Shown here one piece after another: positions 24,407 to 37,015 of a stretch of DNA of 62,158 bases (within the stretch, counting starts at the first letter, position 1; each line of letters opens with the position of its first letter). The notes under the pieces are model-generated. The model was not told the origin of the DNA. It worked only from the letters and a program-made list of their open reading frames with translations, and searched no databases. The DNA lies in NCBI RefSeq assembly GCF_001039355.2, contig NW_019775114.1, forward strand, positions 46,467 to 108,624, given 5' to 3'. The stretch is from Lingula anatina (taxonomy: Eukaryota; Brachiopoda; Lingulata; Lingulida; Lingulidae). A program made the translations under genes and the position numbers.

Positions 24407-27241
24407 TTAATTTTAATGTCGAGGAATCAAAAGGAAATCTTTTCAGACACGAGAGTAAAGTGCTTCTTAAACAAACAAGACTGGGTTCCCATGCCTAGAT
24501 TGATCCATCTGGATCGGTCTAACGCCCTGGGGAGTCTCACTAAATTGCTAGCAACTAACCGGCTTAAATGTCTGTCACGCCTACCGAATCAGCTAGGGTG
24601 TAGATATAATTATCCACAGCCATTCCAGTCCGCCATGACCATATTTGACACTGCTCTGTGAATATTTTACTTGTAATCCATATATAAGAATAGGTAGTGC
24701 GTCTGGCTTTTAGAAAGCATGAACCTTAAAATAAATTGCAAACCCTACATAATCATTCCCCCCTTCAATTAACCAGGGATTTATTGCTTTGCACATGGCG
24801 GACGGTCGGTCTGTAACCAGATCCTGTACCGCCAGTCTATAGAGAAGGTTTGATCTACTGTCCTCGTACTTTGTGGATAGGTTTTTTTATCACATCAAAT
24901 GGTCCCTTTTGAGTTTGACGTCAGTAGATCAAAAGCCAAGGTTGACATTGAATTTCGACTTAAATCTTGTCCTACTAGTAAATAGAAAACGATGTGGTTG
25001 GATGCAACAGATAGAATCCGAAAGCAAGTTAAAGGTAGCCTTATCTACGAAATTTTCCCCGAAAAAAAGCAATTTGCTCTTACTCACCTCTGTAATTGTA
25101 CATGAGCGCAGGACAAACACACGTTTGCCAAATGTGACATGATTTTTATTTCTTTTTTTTTTTAATTTTTATATACGATAATATACAAACTGCTGTATAT
25201 ATACTGATAATATACAAACTGTAAATAATTAAATAAAATTAAAAGCTTCTGAAATTTAATAACTGTAATTCTAAATCGGTTAAAACAACTGATGCACCTC
25301 GTACCAGTAGGTAGTTTAGGTTTTTAAAAATACCCACTGACGGCCATCTTGCACCCGAAGTGTTTTTGTCTAATGTTCTAACACTACAGGCTGCCTCGGA
25401 GATAATTACTTCCCAATCTTGATCAATGTTCACCATATATTGAACATATCTCAGCTAGTATAAAAAGACCAAGCTTACCCTCATTCTCTCCTCTGACCAG
25501 CCCCAAGATAAATACCATGTTTCTGCTCTTCCTGAGGAATGGGACTCTCATAGTTTTGACGAATAAATCGGAAAGATCTTCGCTGCTTCGGTCAAGTCCA
25601 TCACTCAGGAGGTCCTCCGGGTAATCCTAGGACGGCAAAATGATATATATATATATTATAGTACTGTGACACATCAGAGAGTTCTGGGTATTGAGATTTC
25701 CAGAGAGCAGTCAGAACTATTTATATATGACTTATTTTATCTCTTTTGGTATCATTTCAGACTAATGTCCCCCAGCGCGTTACTCAAAGCCCCTGTGGCG
25801 GATACTAGAACCGGCTTAGTACGGTTCTCGTGGCTGGCTGCCAGTATTCTCAGTGTAATCGTAAACGAGAAGAAAGGCAGCATTCTACGGTGATCTTTTT
25901 ATTGTAAAATTGGGTTTGAAAACCGCTTTAAGCTGCAGCTGTCTTTACCGCGTAGCTGCACAGTATAAAAATTGAAAACCTAGGGGAATATTTACCACAA
26001 AAATCGTCATTCTGATATGTTTCTAAACCCCACTGCAAGAATCCACCTTCCGAGTTGCTAGGTTTTATTTGTTTTCCTTTTTCAATAGATGATATTGCAT
26101 CATACGTACATATAAGATATTACTATAAATATACAGAGGGTTAAGAACAGCAGTAGATAGGGGATAAAGGAGTGTTTTCTTAACTTGAAGCAGGTTGTGT
26201 ATTCCGTGTTGTCTATTGTACAAATTTACTTTAATAACTTACAACTAGAAAGCAAATTTGGAGACTACAAGGACAACAAACAGCAAACATTTTTGCATAA
26301 ATATTTACCAGTTAACGTTTGTAAATAATAACACATCCAAAGAAACCGACCGGATTCAATAACGTCTAATAAGCAATATAGATGACGAAAGAGTTTTATA
26401 ATTCTTGGAAAATTTCAATTTTTTCCATCACAGCATCAAGCACGGTCTGCGTAAAAGAGGTTTCTCTCTTATGTGAAAACAAAATGATTCATTTATTAAT
26501 GTATAACAATACCACAGACAAACATGTTTAAATTTGCAGATGGACATTTTAATATACATGTAGATTACCATAATTTAATTTATAGTCCTCTTAATTTACA
26601 TTTATAGGTTGAACATTGCCAAAATACACGCAAGTGGCAAACAAGTACCAATACCTGACATAAAAATAATTCAATCAAAGTGATTTCTAAAAGAATTTAC
26701 CTAGTAAACGTATAAGGTAATACTGAAAATTTGCAATGGAACAAAAATACAGTATGACAATTATTGGACGAACGTCGCCAAAATGCACAAAAAAAATGAA
26801 TAACTTTTGTAAAAACTAATCTGACCATGTTGATTTTCACAAGGAACTTTTATAATCAAACTAAGCTAATGAGTAATTTTACATTAAAACAAAAATATGG
26901 TTTGTCAGTCATAGAGACTGGTCTCTCGGAGGACGAAAACAACGGCAACAGACGTCTGAAACGTAGAAGTTAAATTTAAATCCCAGATAGACCCGTACAA
27001 GGATATATAATACACCGTACACACAGACATCTGAAGTATTAATACACGTAAATATACAACACAGACTGGAGAAAATACCCCAGCGTGCAAACTGTTCCTC
27101 ACGTACCTGATTCTCCGTCTCATAGTCTTCCTGTCCACTAACCTCCACATATCCTGGTATAACTGCTGAGAGAGCTGCATGGACCACCAGCACCATACAG
27201 ATACAGATCAGGGTTGGACTGCGGCAAATATTCCCTCCCAT
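24370..27241 (-). CDS. Putative small secreted peptide precursor
   Basis: Exon 1 (27241-27107) codes for a good signal peptide: a short basic start, then LICICMVLVVHAALSA, then an acidic stretch ending ENQ before donor GTACGT. An in-frame ATG also lies 18 nt upstream. Exon 2 (25626-25479, acceptor CCTAG, donor GTAAGC) fits in phase and reads DYPEDLLSDGLDRSSEDLSD, then a basic/hydrophobic stretch, TMRVPFLRKSRNMVFILGL. It ends in phase 1. The next phase-compatible piece is the repeat-borne segment from 24401, which would add ESSGPAEF and, if unspliced, GR-stop at 24370. Signal peptide, acidic spacer and basic site suggest a neuropeptide or secreted regulator, but I recognise no known family. 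The last exon is the weakest part. Confidence 0.4.
26580..26910. repeat. Degenerate tandem repeat, dispersed family (copy 1)
   Basis: Imperfect units of about 150 bp with blocks such as AACAAAAATA(C/T)GGTTTG, GACGAA.(G)TC.CCAAAAT and TTTTC.AAGCAACTT. The same blocks recur in the same order at about 55490-55830, beside the MTRR copy. Unclassified. Confidence 0.5.
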
Positions 27242-28243
27242 ATCGCGAAGGTGCCCCACTCTGTCTTACCGTCGTAAGTACAAAGATTTTTTGACTATTC
27301 TCCTTCTTATGTAGAACGCCGTCTTCGGAGATAATGTTACAGTAAAATGTGATATTTTCCAAACAATCTAATTTTGGAATGTGAGAGTCGGGTGACGGCA
27401 CGGCTAAGTAACCACACAATAGGCTTGAACTTATTAAAAAAATGTAGCAGTTGTCGTCTGCGCCATCTCTATGGATCATTGTCGCTGTAGCAGAAAAGGG
27501 GCAAGCGCCTTCCCACTCAACAGCAATGTTCAGTTTTACAGTATAGTAAATACATAAAGTATGTTTGCGTGACAGCCAGTTGACTCGTAGAAAACAGAAT
27601 TGTTGTAAAAAAACAGTGAAAAGACCAGATCATGTATCTGCAATACAAAGCAGGGGATTAAGTATCTAACCACACTCTACTGCCAGTTAGCTGCCTCGTA
27701 TCACGCACTGGTTCCTCTCACGTCTCTGACTGCGGCTATGAAGTTCCCGCCAGGAGGTGCTGTAGGCAGGAGATCATTAACTTGTCACCTTACTGTACTC
27801 TCAGGGTGACAGTCCACGTGGTTAGGCCTATCCACATTTACTACTAGTAGGTCTATAGGCCCTACCACAGTTCGATGGCTGTGCTTGTTGTGCTAATGAC
27901 AAACTAGTTCTGCTATGAAGAATGAATTGTCTTCTTTTGCAGAAAAATTTGTCAACGTGATTTAAAATAGATGAGTGTGAATACTCTGTCTTTAGTCAAT
28001 TAACATGGTGCTAATGGTCTCACCGTGACCAGTTTGAGGAAGGCTACAGACAATGAGCTGAAGAGGTTCACCAACTGGCGGTGTGGCTCATTACCAGTGC
28101 TAAGCCATTCAGGTACCTGTTTCAAAAATATATGGTCACTTTTCTGGCTAAAATCTTTGTTAAGAACGGTATACTACGCTGTGTTTCACAAATAACCTGA
28201 AGTCACTCCTTACCAGATAGTCGACTAATCTAAGCCTCCTTGT
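27242..28243. other. Upstream flank of the putative peptide gene
   Basis: No coding exon recognised. The ORF at 27138-27479 on the minus strand overlaps exon 1 in another frame and is judged a shadow. Confidence 0.45.
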
Positions 28244-28568
28244 GGAGCTGTCTAAGATCGCATTCACAACGAGTTGAGCCAGGCTTTACAAATCCTGGAA
28301 CTAAATATGGCGGACGTACATGAAAGAAAAACCGCCTAATCTTTTATTAGTCTCTCCGCCTCTCACACGCCTCCCCATGTGTTGTCCCAATGGAGCCGAA
28401 ATTTAATGACTGTACCCCCGCAGGGACGACGCATGGGGAGGCGTATGAGAGGCGGAGAGACTATTAAAAGATTTGGCGGTTTTTCTTTCATGTACGTCCG
28501 CCATATTTAGTTCCAGGATTTGTAAAGCCATGGCTCAACTCGTTGTGAATGCGATCTTAGACAGCTCC
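28244..28568. mobile_element. Long foldback element with arms of about 135 bp
   Basis: The left arm 28244-28378 (GGAGCTGTCTAAGATCGC, CAACGAGTTGAGCC, ATGGCGGACGTACATGAAAG, GCCTCCCCATG) is the near-perfect complement of the right arm 28434-28568. A spacer of about 55 bp lies between. The arms differ by only a few bases, implying recent insertion or gene conversion. No transposase is present. Confidence 0.85.
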
Positions 28569-28663
28569 ACTGTTAGTCAGCACAGCTCAACTAAAATTCT
28601 GTAATTAAGAGCATTATCAGCCAAACTTTAGAAAGAACCTTCTTCGAGATAAAATGTTAAAAT

Positions 28664-29431
28664 CTCTCTGAATGTTACTGAAACTTATGCAATTTTCAAA
28701 TGGAGAGTAAAATCGCCGCATTTGTTTACGCTATTTGACCGCTAGATGTCCGATTGTAGCCTTTCAAGACGAGACAATTTTTTTCCTACTTAGATAATGA
28801 ATTGTATCAAAGCTAAAACATTCATCGAACTTTGCCGATGTTTTTTCCGATTTCATTGTTGATAAACGATCATTCAGGCACCAAAAGACGCCACAAGCCG
28901 TCATGTCTTGGGATTTTTTCACCCATTATTTGAAGAGTTTTTTGAGAGCGTGAGCCTAGTCAACTATCGAAAGTAAACTACGAAACAAGCGTTTTACATT
29001 CTTCGAGAAACTCTCACAGTTGGCTACGGTCTAGTCGGCTCAGTAATCAATTAGCTAAGCCTAGTTAACTAACGATTTTAGATTTTTGTGAAACGGGAAA
29101 GTGTTCGCTTCAACTCCAGATGAATGACAAGCAGTAGTTTTTAACGAATAGGGCGCTATTTGTTTGAGTCGGAAGGCGGTGTGGATAACTTCTGCCTATT
29201 GGAAAGGAATCTGATGAGATATGAAAGTTAATTTCACACTGTGAGAGATTTATGGACATAACAAATTGCTGTAGGGGATGTTCACTTCAATTTATGAATA
29301 ATAGCGGCGGGGGAGAAGCATGCTTTTGAAGAAGAAGAAGCATTTGGTAGCTTTGCTACATATGAATACAAATTATTTTTATTTAATCATATTTATTTTG
29401 CTTAAGGGTGTTCTAGTATATTATTATTATT
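28664..29431. repeat. 0.77 kb direct duplication, copy A
   Basis: Starts CTCTCTGAATGTTACTG and runs to a (TTA)n tract at 29412-29431. Almost identical to 29433-30205; differences are a few substitutions and a small TTTAATAAA insertion near 29755 in copy B. A single 'n' at 29432 lies between the copies. Confidence 0.9.
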
Positions 29432-29432
29432 N

Positions 29433-30195
29433 CTCTCTGAATGTTACTGAAACTTATGCAATTTTCAAATGGAGAGTAAAATCGCCGCATTTGTTTACGC
29501 TATTCGACCGCTAGATGTCCGATTGTAGCCTTTCAAGACGAGACAATTTTTTCTCCTACTTAGATAATGAATTGTATCAAAGCTAAAACATTCATCGAAC
29601 TTTGCCGATGTTTTTTCCGATTTCATTGTTGATAAACGATCATTCAGGCACCAAAAGACGCCACAAGCCGTCATGTCTTGGGATTTTTTCACCTATTATT
29701 TGAAGAGTTTTTTGAGAGCGTGAGCCTAGTCAACTATCGAAAGTAAACTACGATTTAATAAACAAGCGTTTTACATTCTTCGAGAAACTCTCACAGTTGG
29801 CTACGGTCTAGTCGGCTCAGTAATCAATTAGCTAAGCCTAGTTAACTAACGATTTTAGATTTTTGTGAAACGGGAAAGTGTTCGCTTCAACTCCAGATGA
29901 ATGACAAGCAGTAGTTTTTAACGAATAGAGCGCTATTTGTTTGAGTCGGAAGGCGGTGTGGATAACTTCTGCCTATTTGAAAGGAATCTGATGAGATATG
30001 AAAGTTAATTTCACACTGTGAGAGATTTATGGACATAACAAATTGCTGTAGGGGATGTTCACTTCAATTTATGAATAATAGCGGCGGGGGAGAAGCATGC
30101 TTTTGAAGAAGAAGAAGCATTTGGTAGCTTTGCTACATATGAATACAAATTATTTTTATTTAATCATATTTATTTTGCTTAATGGTGTTCTAGTA

Positions 30196-30205
<10 letters not shown>
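29433..30205. repeat. 0.77 kb direct duplication, copy B
   Basis: Second copy starting at the same CTCTCTGAATG motif and ending in the (TTA)n run at 30196-30238. It is non-coding. Confidence 0.9.

Positions 30206-30238
<33 letters not shown>
30196..30238. repeat. (TTA)n microsatellite
   Basis: About 14 TTA units. Copy A has only about six before the 'n', so the assembly break falls inside the array. Confidence 0.9.
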
Positions 30239-30240
<2 letters not shown>

Positions 30241-32534
30241 ATGACATATAACCAAGACAATAAATATCCACTCCGGTAAAGTTGTGTGCAGTCCTAACAT
30301 GGACAGGGGTAATCATAGAGAGGGCTGACCTACGGCCATTGTTCTCCTCGGGCACCCTGGACATTTTCATAGTCTATAACGTGTCCCTCCATATCGTTTC
30401 AAACCATTTCGCGAGTGTAATTTCTGTTTGTAGATTTTTTCTAAAAGAAGTCTAAAGGCTGTTAACTACTTTAAATGTGCCAAATATTCGTAGGCCGTCG
30501 GTACAAAGTATAACTCTTTGTCCTTTCGGAACAATTTGTACCTTTTAACCGATAGGAAGGCAAATAATGTCAGTAATTAAGCTATTTTGACCTTGGCTTT
30601 TGGGGGGAGGGGGGCTGGGCTTGGTTGTATACCTGTACTCACTCGCGGTCTTCTATCTTCCCTGTGATACTAACAGCCAAGGTCACGAGAGTTGTCGTCA
30701 ATTTGACTGCTCCTATTGGCTGGCCAACTCACCACACTGATAGGAAAAAATGTTCCAGTCTAAATGTTCAAATCATGGTATATTGGCAAAGAAGTTGAAG
30801 TTAACCGACCCAAATATAATTACTTTGGGACATTTGGAGTTCATAACACATCCCAATATTTTACACTCGCAAGAACGGAATAGCATGCTTATTTTTATAC
30901 GTATTTTTCGGTCAGACCTTATGGACTAGTAGGAGTGACGTCACGCCACCTTGACGAACCATGATGACGAGTGGTCCAATGTTGAAAACTAAAGCCTGAG
31001 GTGTGGTAAGCCGACTAAAAGTTCATGCGTGCTGTAGGGGTTAAGCACTTATTGCTCACGAAGATCACTGACCAGCATGCACTATGAGGCACCAGGGACG
31101 TCCAAATCATATGAGTACCTCTAGCATTTCCATACGGACAGTGGATTAAAACGCCCGCAGCCATTAGACCCCTGCCTTCGAGCGCGACATGAGACGTTAA
31201 CAGACACAGATCTCCCCTAGTGGGAGGAGATGTCCCCAGGGTGGGGGAGTTACCGAAATGAAAGAAGTCATACACGAGGAGAGTGCCCGGAGGGTCCCAG
31301 TGAGTATTTTCGTTACCCGTGAAAGCAACTTTTATTTCCCCCGAGATACGCGAAACGTTCATATTATATAGCGTGATCCGTGAAGCACCCCATCCCCGTG
31401 ACGCGTGAATGCAGCTTTTCTTGGTACTTTGTGAATCTAAGTCTCTATAGTCGGTGAATAAATGAGTTATTAAGTTTTATTTACTATGATTTGTGAATTG
31501 ACGATTTATTTCCGGTGAACTGTGATCACTGCCCCTCCAATGGGACCCTCTTCCCCCAGGGGATGGGGGGCTTCCTGTTTTACCTTAAGACTATGGTATA
31601 TTTGTTGCACTGCTGACGGAGAATAGTCAAAGTTTGGCTGTTCTAACAGAGTAGATATAGTCGTCTCTTCAGACAGGAAAGTGAGTGCTCTAAACACGTA
31701 AGTAATGTTGTGAAGGTTTTTTCTTTTATCCTGAATCACCTAGTTTACCGGCAAATTGCCTTTATTAGACAGCATCTGGTGTGCTGCTGCATAGCTACCA
31801 GTCTCTGGTAAATAAAACGGATGACATTTCTTCATTTTGGCCGAGAAAGTGCCGTAAAACGATTTTTCCTTTGGTAAATAACGATTTTTCCATAGAGGGT
31901 AAATATATCCGTTTCCACATTTAAAGATAGTTGGTCCTTTTTTAAGTGTTTTTGTTTGCAATCACAGACTTCAGAATAATTGCGATAACCGCCGTTTTGG
32001 TGGTAAAATGGAATGTACTGTGATTGATATGTTCTTTACAGTATATTTTTGTTGAATTTTGAATCTCATATGAAGAGTTGTTATCCCTTTAAGGTTGAGG
32101 ACGAAAACTATTCCAATTAGGGATTTGGAAAAGGCCAAAGCTCAGCGTTGAATGGATGTTTTAACATGATATAATATTTTCAATGGATTTTTTCATTTAA
32201 ATTAATTCAATTTCAGCTATGCACGATTTAAACGAAAGCATAATTTTATTTTTAAAATGCCTCAATATCACCTTTAATTTCTTCTCAGTTTAGTTTTATT
32301 GGTGAATTATATATTTTTTTAATATTGTTAAAAAATCATTATCTTTTTATACAGCAGTTGTTAAATATATTTGCCTATTTCCTTGGAATTTTTTCAATGA
32401 TGAACCAATGCTATTGAGTTTATTGATGATAAACCGAATGTCAACTAAGGTACAAGGTTTAGCCTCCGTAATGTATTGGTCAAATATTGTAGACCTGTGT
32501 TAACATGCACTAAAGCAATAATAATATCGAAAAC
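30239..32534. other. Gene-poor region upstream of the GT31 gene
   Basis: No gene supported. 31380-31530 contains several CCGTGA/GTGAATC motifs suggestive of a decayed repeat. 31800-32400 belongs to a dispersed repeat pair listed separately. Confidence 0.45.
31800..32400. repeat. Dispersed repeat pair, member 1
   Basis: Blocks TTTCAGAATAAT/CTTCAGAATAAT, TTTTGGTGGTAAAATGGAAT, TTGAATCTCATATGAAGAG and GTTGTTATCCCTTTAAG recur in the same order and orientation at about 42075-42560. Interspersed, diverged and non-coding; family unknown. Confidence 0.6.
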
Positions 32535-32695
32535 TGTTGACCTTGCTAACATGTATGAAAGCAACGATAATATTAAATATTGTTGACCTTGCTAACATGT
32601 ATAATATCAAATATTGTTGACCTTGCTAACATGTATAATATCAAATATTGTTGCCCTTGCTAACATGTATGAAAGCAATGCTAACATGGGATACT
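32535..32695 (+). repeat. Minisatellite just upstream of the GT31 start
   Basis: Four copies of TGTTGACCTTGCTAACATG followed by TATGAAAGCAA or TATAATATCAAATAT, in units of about 37-55 bp. It ends about 40 bp before the ATG, so it could lie in the promoter, 5' UTR or first intron. Confidence 0.8.
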
Positions 32696-32730
32696 GCTGT
32701 GTTCTCTTTTAGTTTCTCCTGTCCCACAAC

Positions 32731-33891
32731 ATGATCGGTCCTCTGAGGGGATATTTCTGCAGATCTACCTGCTATCTTTCATTTATTTCCATCCTTGTTA
32801 TCAACGTGTTGGTGCTGTATCAAAATGTAACAAAGAACGTCAACAGAAACACAATAATGACACGAGGACAGGAAGCAGTGAACAGCAGTGTCTTGGACAA
32901 GGTCCTTTTACCCGGGTACCAGCACACGACTCTGGTCCTACCGAGACCCACCAAGCCCCCGGGTAGTCCGTTTAGACTGAGGGACCGGGAGTGGGACCAC
33001 TTACGTCATCATGGCTACGTCATTGCCAACGAGAAGTACTGTGAGGTGAGGCCAGGCCAGGAGGTATTCCTGGTTGTCACGGTGATGTCAGATCCGCGAG
33101 ACCGCAAATCTCGTCAGTTCTTTCGTTCCACGTTTGGTTCAGTTAAGGAGCACCGCGGCAAATTGCTGCGTATATTGTATGCTGTCGGGCGTACCTTTGA
33201 TACCAAAGTGGAGTCGGACGTTGCATCAGAAAGCGATGCGTTCGGGGATATAGTCAAGTTCGATATGCTTGACTCTTATTCTAATTTCACATTAAAGTCA
33301 CTTCTGACCTTAAGCTGGACAGCGACCCACTGCAGCCATGCCAAGTTCTATATGAAAGTCGGACACGATGTCGTCGTTAATTTCCGGCGAATTGTGGACT
33401 ATTTTATAGAGGTCCCCGCCAGAAACATGATGACAGGTGTGCTGCGAGAAGACGGGGGGCGGACAGCACATCATTTACGAGGGGCACCATGGGCACGGTC
33501 GCCAGGATACATAATAGGTCATATAACCATACAGTCAGTAGACACCGTCAAAGAGTTATATCTGGAGTCACTCCACCATCCTTTATTTTGTGAGGACCAG
33601 TTTGTATCTTTCATCGCACGAAAACTCAACATTACGCTGATTGATAACCAATATTTTAGAGCCTGTCCTTGGGAAAATATGATGACAAATAATACCTGCG
33701 ACATCTTACAAGTATTTAGTATTCACACCCAACCTTTCCACGGAGCACCGGACTGGTCGAAGAAGGAAAAAAAGCGATATTGGGAAATGATTCATCCCAC
33801 TTCTCCAGAGTCCCGCCAATCATGTGACCGGAACCGGAAGTGGATGCATGACAATAGGAAAGATTGCAATTATTTAGCACCTGAAAAGTAA
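32731..33891 (+). CDS. Beta-1,3-galactosyltransferase-like (GT31), altered DxD
   Basis: One uninterrupted 386-residue ORF. Residues 12-30 form a single hydrophobic anchor, giving a type II Golgi membrane topology with a luminal catalytic domain. GT31 landmarks appear in order: a VVTVMSDPRDRKSRQFFRSTFG start, ILYAVG, FDMLDSYSNFTLKSLLTLSW, GVLREDG, SPGYIIG, then CEDQF. The metal-binding motif, normally like KxDDDxFxN, reads KVGHDVVVN at about 209-217, so two of three aspartates are lost. N-glycosylation sequons are present (for example NFT, NIT, NNT). A TTTTAG acceptor 20 bp before the ATG suggests an upstream non-coding exon. The family usually transfers galactose or GlcNAc to glycan acceptors; here activity is doubtful. 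Confidence 0.8.
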   Translation: MIGPLRGYFCRSTCYLSFISILVINVLVLYQNVTKNVNRNTIMTRGQEAVNSSVLDKVLLPGYQHTTLVLPRPTKPPGSPFRLRDREWDHLRHHGYVIANEKYCEVRPGQEVFLVVTVMSDPRDRKSRQFFRSTFGSVKEHRGKLLRILYAVGRTFDTKVESDVASESDAFGDIVKFDMLDSYSNFTLKSLLTLSWTATHCSHAKFYMKVGHDVVVNFRRIVDYFIEVPARNMMTGVLREDGGRTAHHLRGAPWARSPGYIIGHITIQSVDTVKELYLESLHHPLFCEDQFVSFIARKLNITLIDNQYFRACPWENMMTNNTCDILQVFSIHTQPFHGAPDWSKKEKKRYWEMIHPTSPESRQSCDRNRKWMHDNRKDCNYLAPEK

Positions 33892-35453
33892 GCCGTGGAC
33901 CTGTCAAAGGAACAAAGTTGTGTGCGTGATGAAATAAGACGTTTATTTGATTAAAGAAAAGGACAAACCCTCATCTATCGAGCTTTTTTCATTCAATAAA
34001 AGCTCTTTTCTGTCTTTGTTTAAGGTGCCCAATGTAGGATTTTGCGCCAAAATTCACATTTCGCTAGTTATTCCCGATGTAAACGGCATCCCTCCCCCCT
34101 CCATTAGCCAGCCTTCAATCTTCCTTTCCTGATATTTGCTATAACTCTGAAACAAATCTGGAAAAAGCCGAAGATCAAAACCCGCGTTTTTCGCGGAGGT
34201 TTTCCATCCATTTCATTAACTCGACTTCCAGACATCACGAGACTCTTGTGCCGTGACTCGCGCCATTTTCAAACTGTGTCAAGATGGCTGACTACCGAGG
34301 TTGGACGGTGGATATGATTACTTTTTGCGATACTGTTTAAGGCAATTTGTCTGTAATTTTATTTTTTAAACATTTAGTTGTCCTCAGATAGGTTCAATTG
34401 TTTATTGAGGCTATCTAGTACTGAGAATGCGAATTAATTCCCACATTGGGTGCCTTTAATAAGTTTAACTGTTTGTCAGTGAAATTATTCAAATTTTCTC
34501 CATTTAAAACGTCATTTCATCATTCAATCTTAGGTTCAATCACTTATTGTATAATAATGATTACCATTTATAGACCCTATATATATCGCAAGTAATGCTT
34601 TTCTATTCGTAAGGCCCCACACGTTCAGCTACACACTGAAGAATTTGAAGGAAATTTACTTGCTTTGAAAAGCTTTTATACAGGCGAGGAAATGTGTTTG
34701 ATAGTTATATGATATTGTGTTTTGGTCTTTAGATCAATTTTCTCTTATAAGGAATCACTGCAGTTTTATGTGAAGTATAACAGTTATACGCTGTGCTATT
34801 GAAGCAAAACATAGATGTACGGAAGTCGGACCCAGATCGATACCACTATCTGATAGAGATCATAAAAACTAAAGTAGTAGCTTCATTCTGGAACTGTAAA
34901 CAGTCCTTCGACCATATAAGGAAGATAATGAAATACGATTATTATTCCAACGATTATTATTGAAACTATTATTCCACCTTACACCCCTATTTTTTGTGAA
35001 TTTATTCGGAGCGACTACGCCCCCCCCCCCTTCTATGAAGCATGACCCATGACCCACAAAGTATGGTACCTCTTTTATTCAAATGGAAATGTGATTCTTT
35101 GTTTATTGACGTATGGTTCTCTGGCTGTTATAATGTCACCAAATAAAGTGCGGTGTTATGACGATGGCAACATTGGAATGGGTTGAAGTGTTTGTGGTGA
35201 ATAATTAGATTTTATCGAACATCGAATTAGTATGCACATTGTTAAAAAATACAAAACGACTCTATTGGCAGCTACCTATTGTTTTTGATTGATTCAGGTG
35301 TATCAAAAATCGAAAAAGGGAATTTATTTTTGATCTTTGCAAACCATTCTTTCGGTCAATACATATTACGTGCTAAGACATCTGCGTCCTAACGAGGTAG
35401 GGTGAGGCCGAAGACGTACCGTACACTGGTTGTAGTCGATTAGCTCTTCTACA
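33892..35453. other. Intergenic region
   Basis: AT-rich with a poly(C) run near 35020. No exon recognised. The promoter of the gene starting at 35454 should lie at its right end. Confidence 0.5.
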
Positions 35454-35894
35454 ATGTTCGGCCCATGGTGCAGGGAAACTCTGATCCAGGTAGTCGTCTT
35501 GCTGTCTATGGTGTCCTGTGTCACCGCCACTGAGATCATTGACACATGCACAAACTCGAACGCCCCCCGCGGAGACACTTTAAACGTGTCGTTTGTCTCT
35601 GCCGACTACGGCGTTTCCCTTGTAGTGGACACGGTGGACAGTCGCAGTAATCTGGAGTGTATTTTGGCGTGTACCAGAAACTTCCGCTGCAGGTCGTCCT
35701 ATTTCAATACAGTTGACAAGACGTGTTATATGACAGATACACCACAAACCACTGCCGGTTATACAACGACGTCCAGCGAGGCTACGGGCTACGTGACCAA
35801 CATTCTGTTACCACAGGTGAGAATCTTTGGAAATATCTAGGTATAACACATCTAAACATCGCCTTGGGGTTGTCAGCTTTGTAATTCACATGTT

Positions 35895-35967
<73 letters not shown>

Positions 35968-36980
35968 AGAGAGAGAGAGAGGAAGGGGGAATGGGAGACA
36001 GGAGACAGAGGACAGAGGGCGAGGGAGGATCATAAGAGAGACAACGTAATCGCTATAAACATACATATCATCTGGTTATTATTACATGTAGTATTATACC
36101 TTGAAAATAATGCCATAAAACCCTGATGAAAACCTCTGAGAAGAAGAGGATCTTAATAATGTATTCATTAACTTTATATTTATCAGATTTACTGCTTTCT
36201 AAAATTTTATCACAATAACTTGTCCCTGTTTTGATACTTTTGATCCCACTAGACAACACTAGGCATACAACTGTTATGTGTGAATATCAGCGTAGATACA
36301 ACTCATTCCGTCGTTCAACAGAAAACAAAATTATGAAAATTGTTGCCGTTACATTTATCCCAAAGTATTATAAAATTTTATTAAGAACAGCTACATGTGT
36401 GCTAACAGGAGGCCATAATCTAGACTACTAGTGATATCGTCTTAAATTACATTTTTATTATTGTAATGCTCCGTTTCCTATCAAAATTAACAATATTTAC
36501 GTAATTTTACTATTCACGATCGTGGTAGACAACTTGTATCCAGTAACATTTTTTACTATCAAAAATTGTGGTAAAAATGCGTATTCAGCAGCCTTATTTG
36601 TGTGGTCTGCAGATGTTGACAATTTGACATTGTTCGAGAACCTATTCCAGGGAAAAGTTTTCTTTGTGCTCGAGAAATTTTCTATTCTGGTTTTTAAAGA
36701 TATAAAAGTCCTTAGCGACAAAACTGTCCTTACTGTCTCGGCGTTATTACAAAAAGTACAAGTAAATGTCGAAATGGCGTATAGAAAATCAAAGACATTA
36801 AAAACTGCAAATATACGTCCGCGCCTGTTCAAAGTACACAGCAATGGAGAAATCAAATCATCTCTGTGCCATATCAGTGTAAAGGTTACGGAGATTTCAT
36901 AACAATGTGTTTGAAACTTTCACTGTCATCTTGACCGGTCGATGAATCTAAAATGTAAACTTACAAAAGTCTTCCACAAT

Positions 36981-37015
<35 letters not shown>

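Noticed and set aside
31015-31362. 115-residue minus-strand ORF in GC-richer DNA
   Set aside because: No domain, no splice partners; the surrounding CCGTGA-type motifs suggest a decayed repeat.
35782-36126. ORFs of poly(RE) and poly(SL) type
   Set aside because: Translations of the (GA)n microsatellite.
36522-36902. 126-residue plus-strand ORF overlapping a 119-residue minus-strand ORF
   Set aside because: Lies in intron 1 of the PAN-CTHRC1 gene, has no recognisable domain, and both strands are open, which points to chance in AT-rich DNA.
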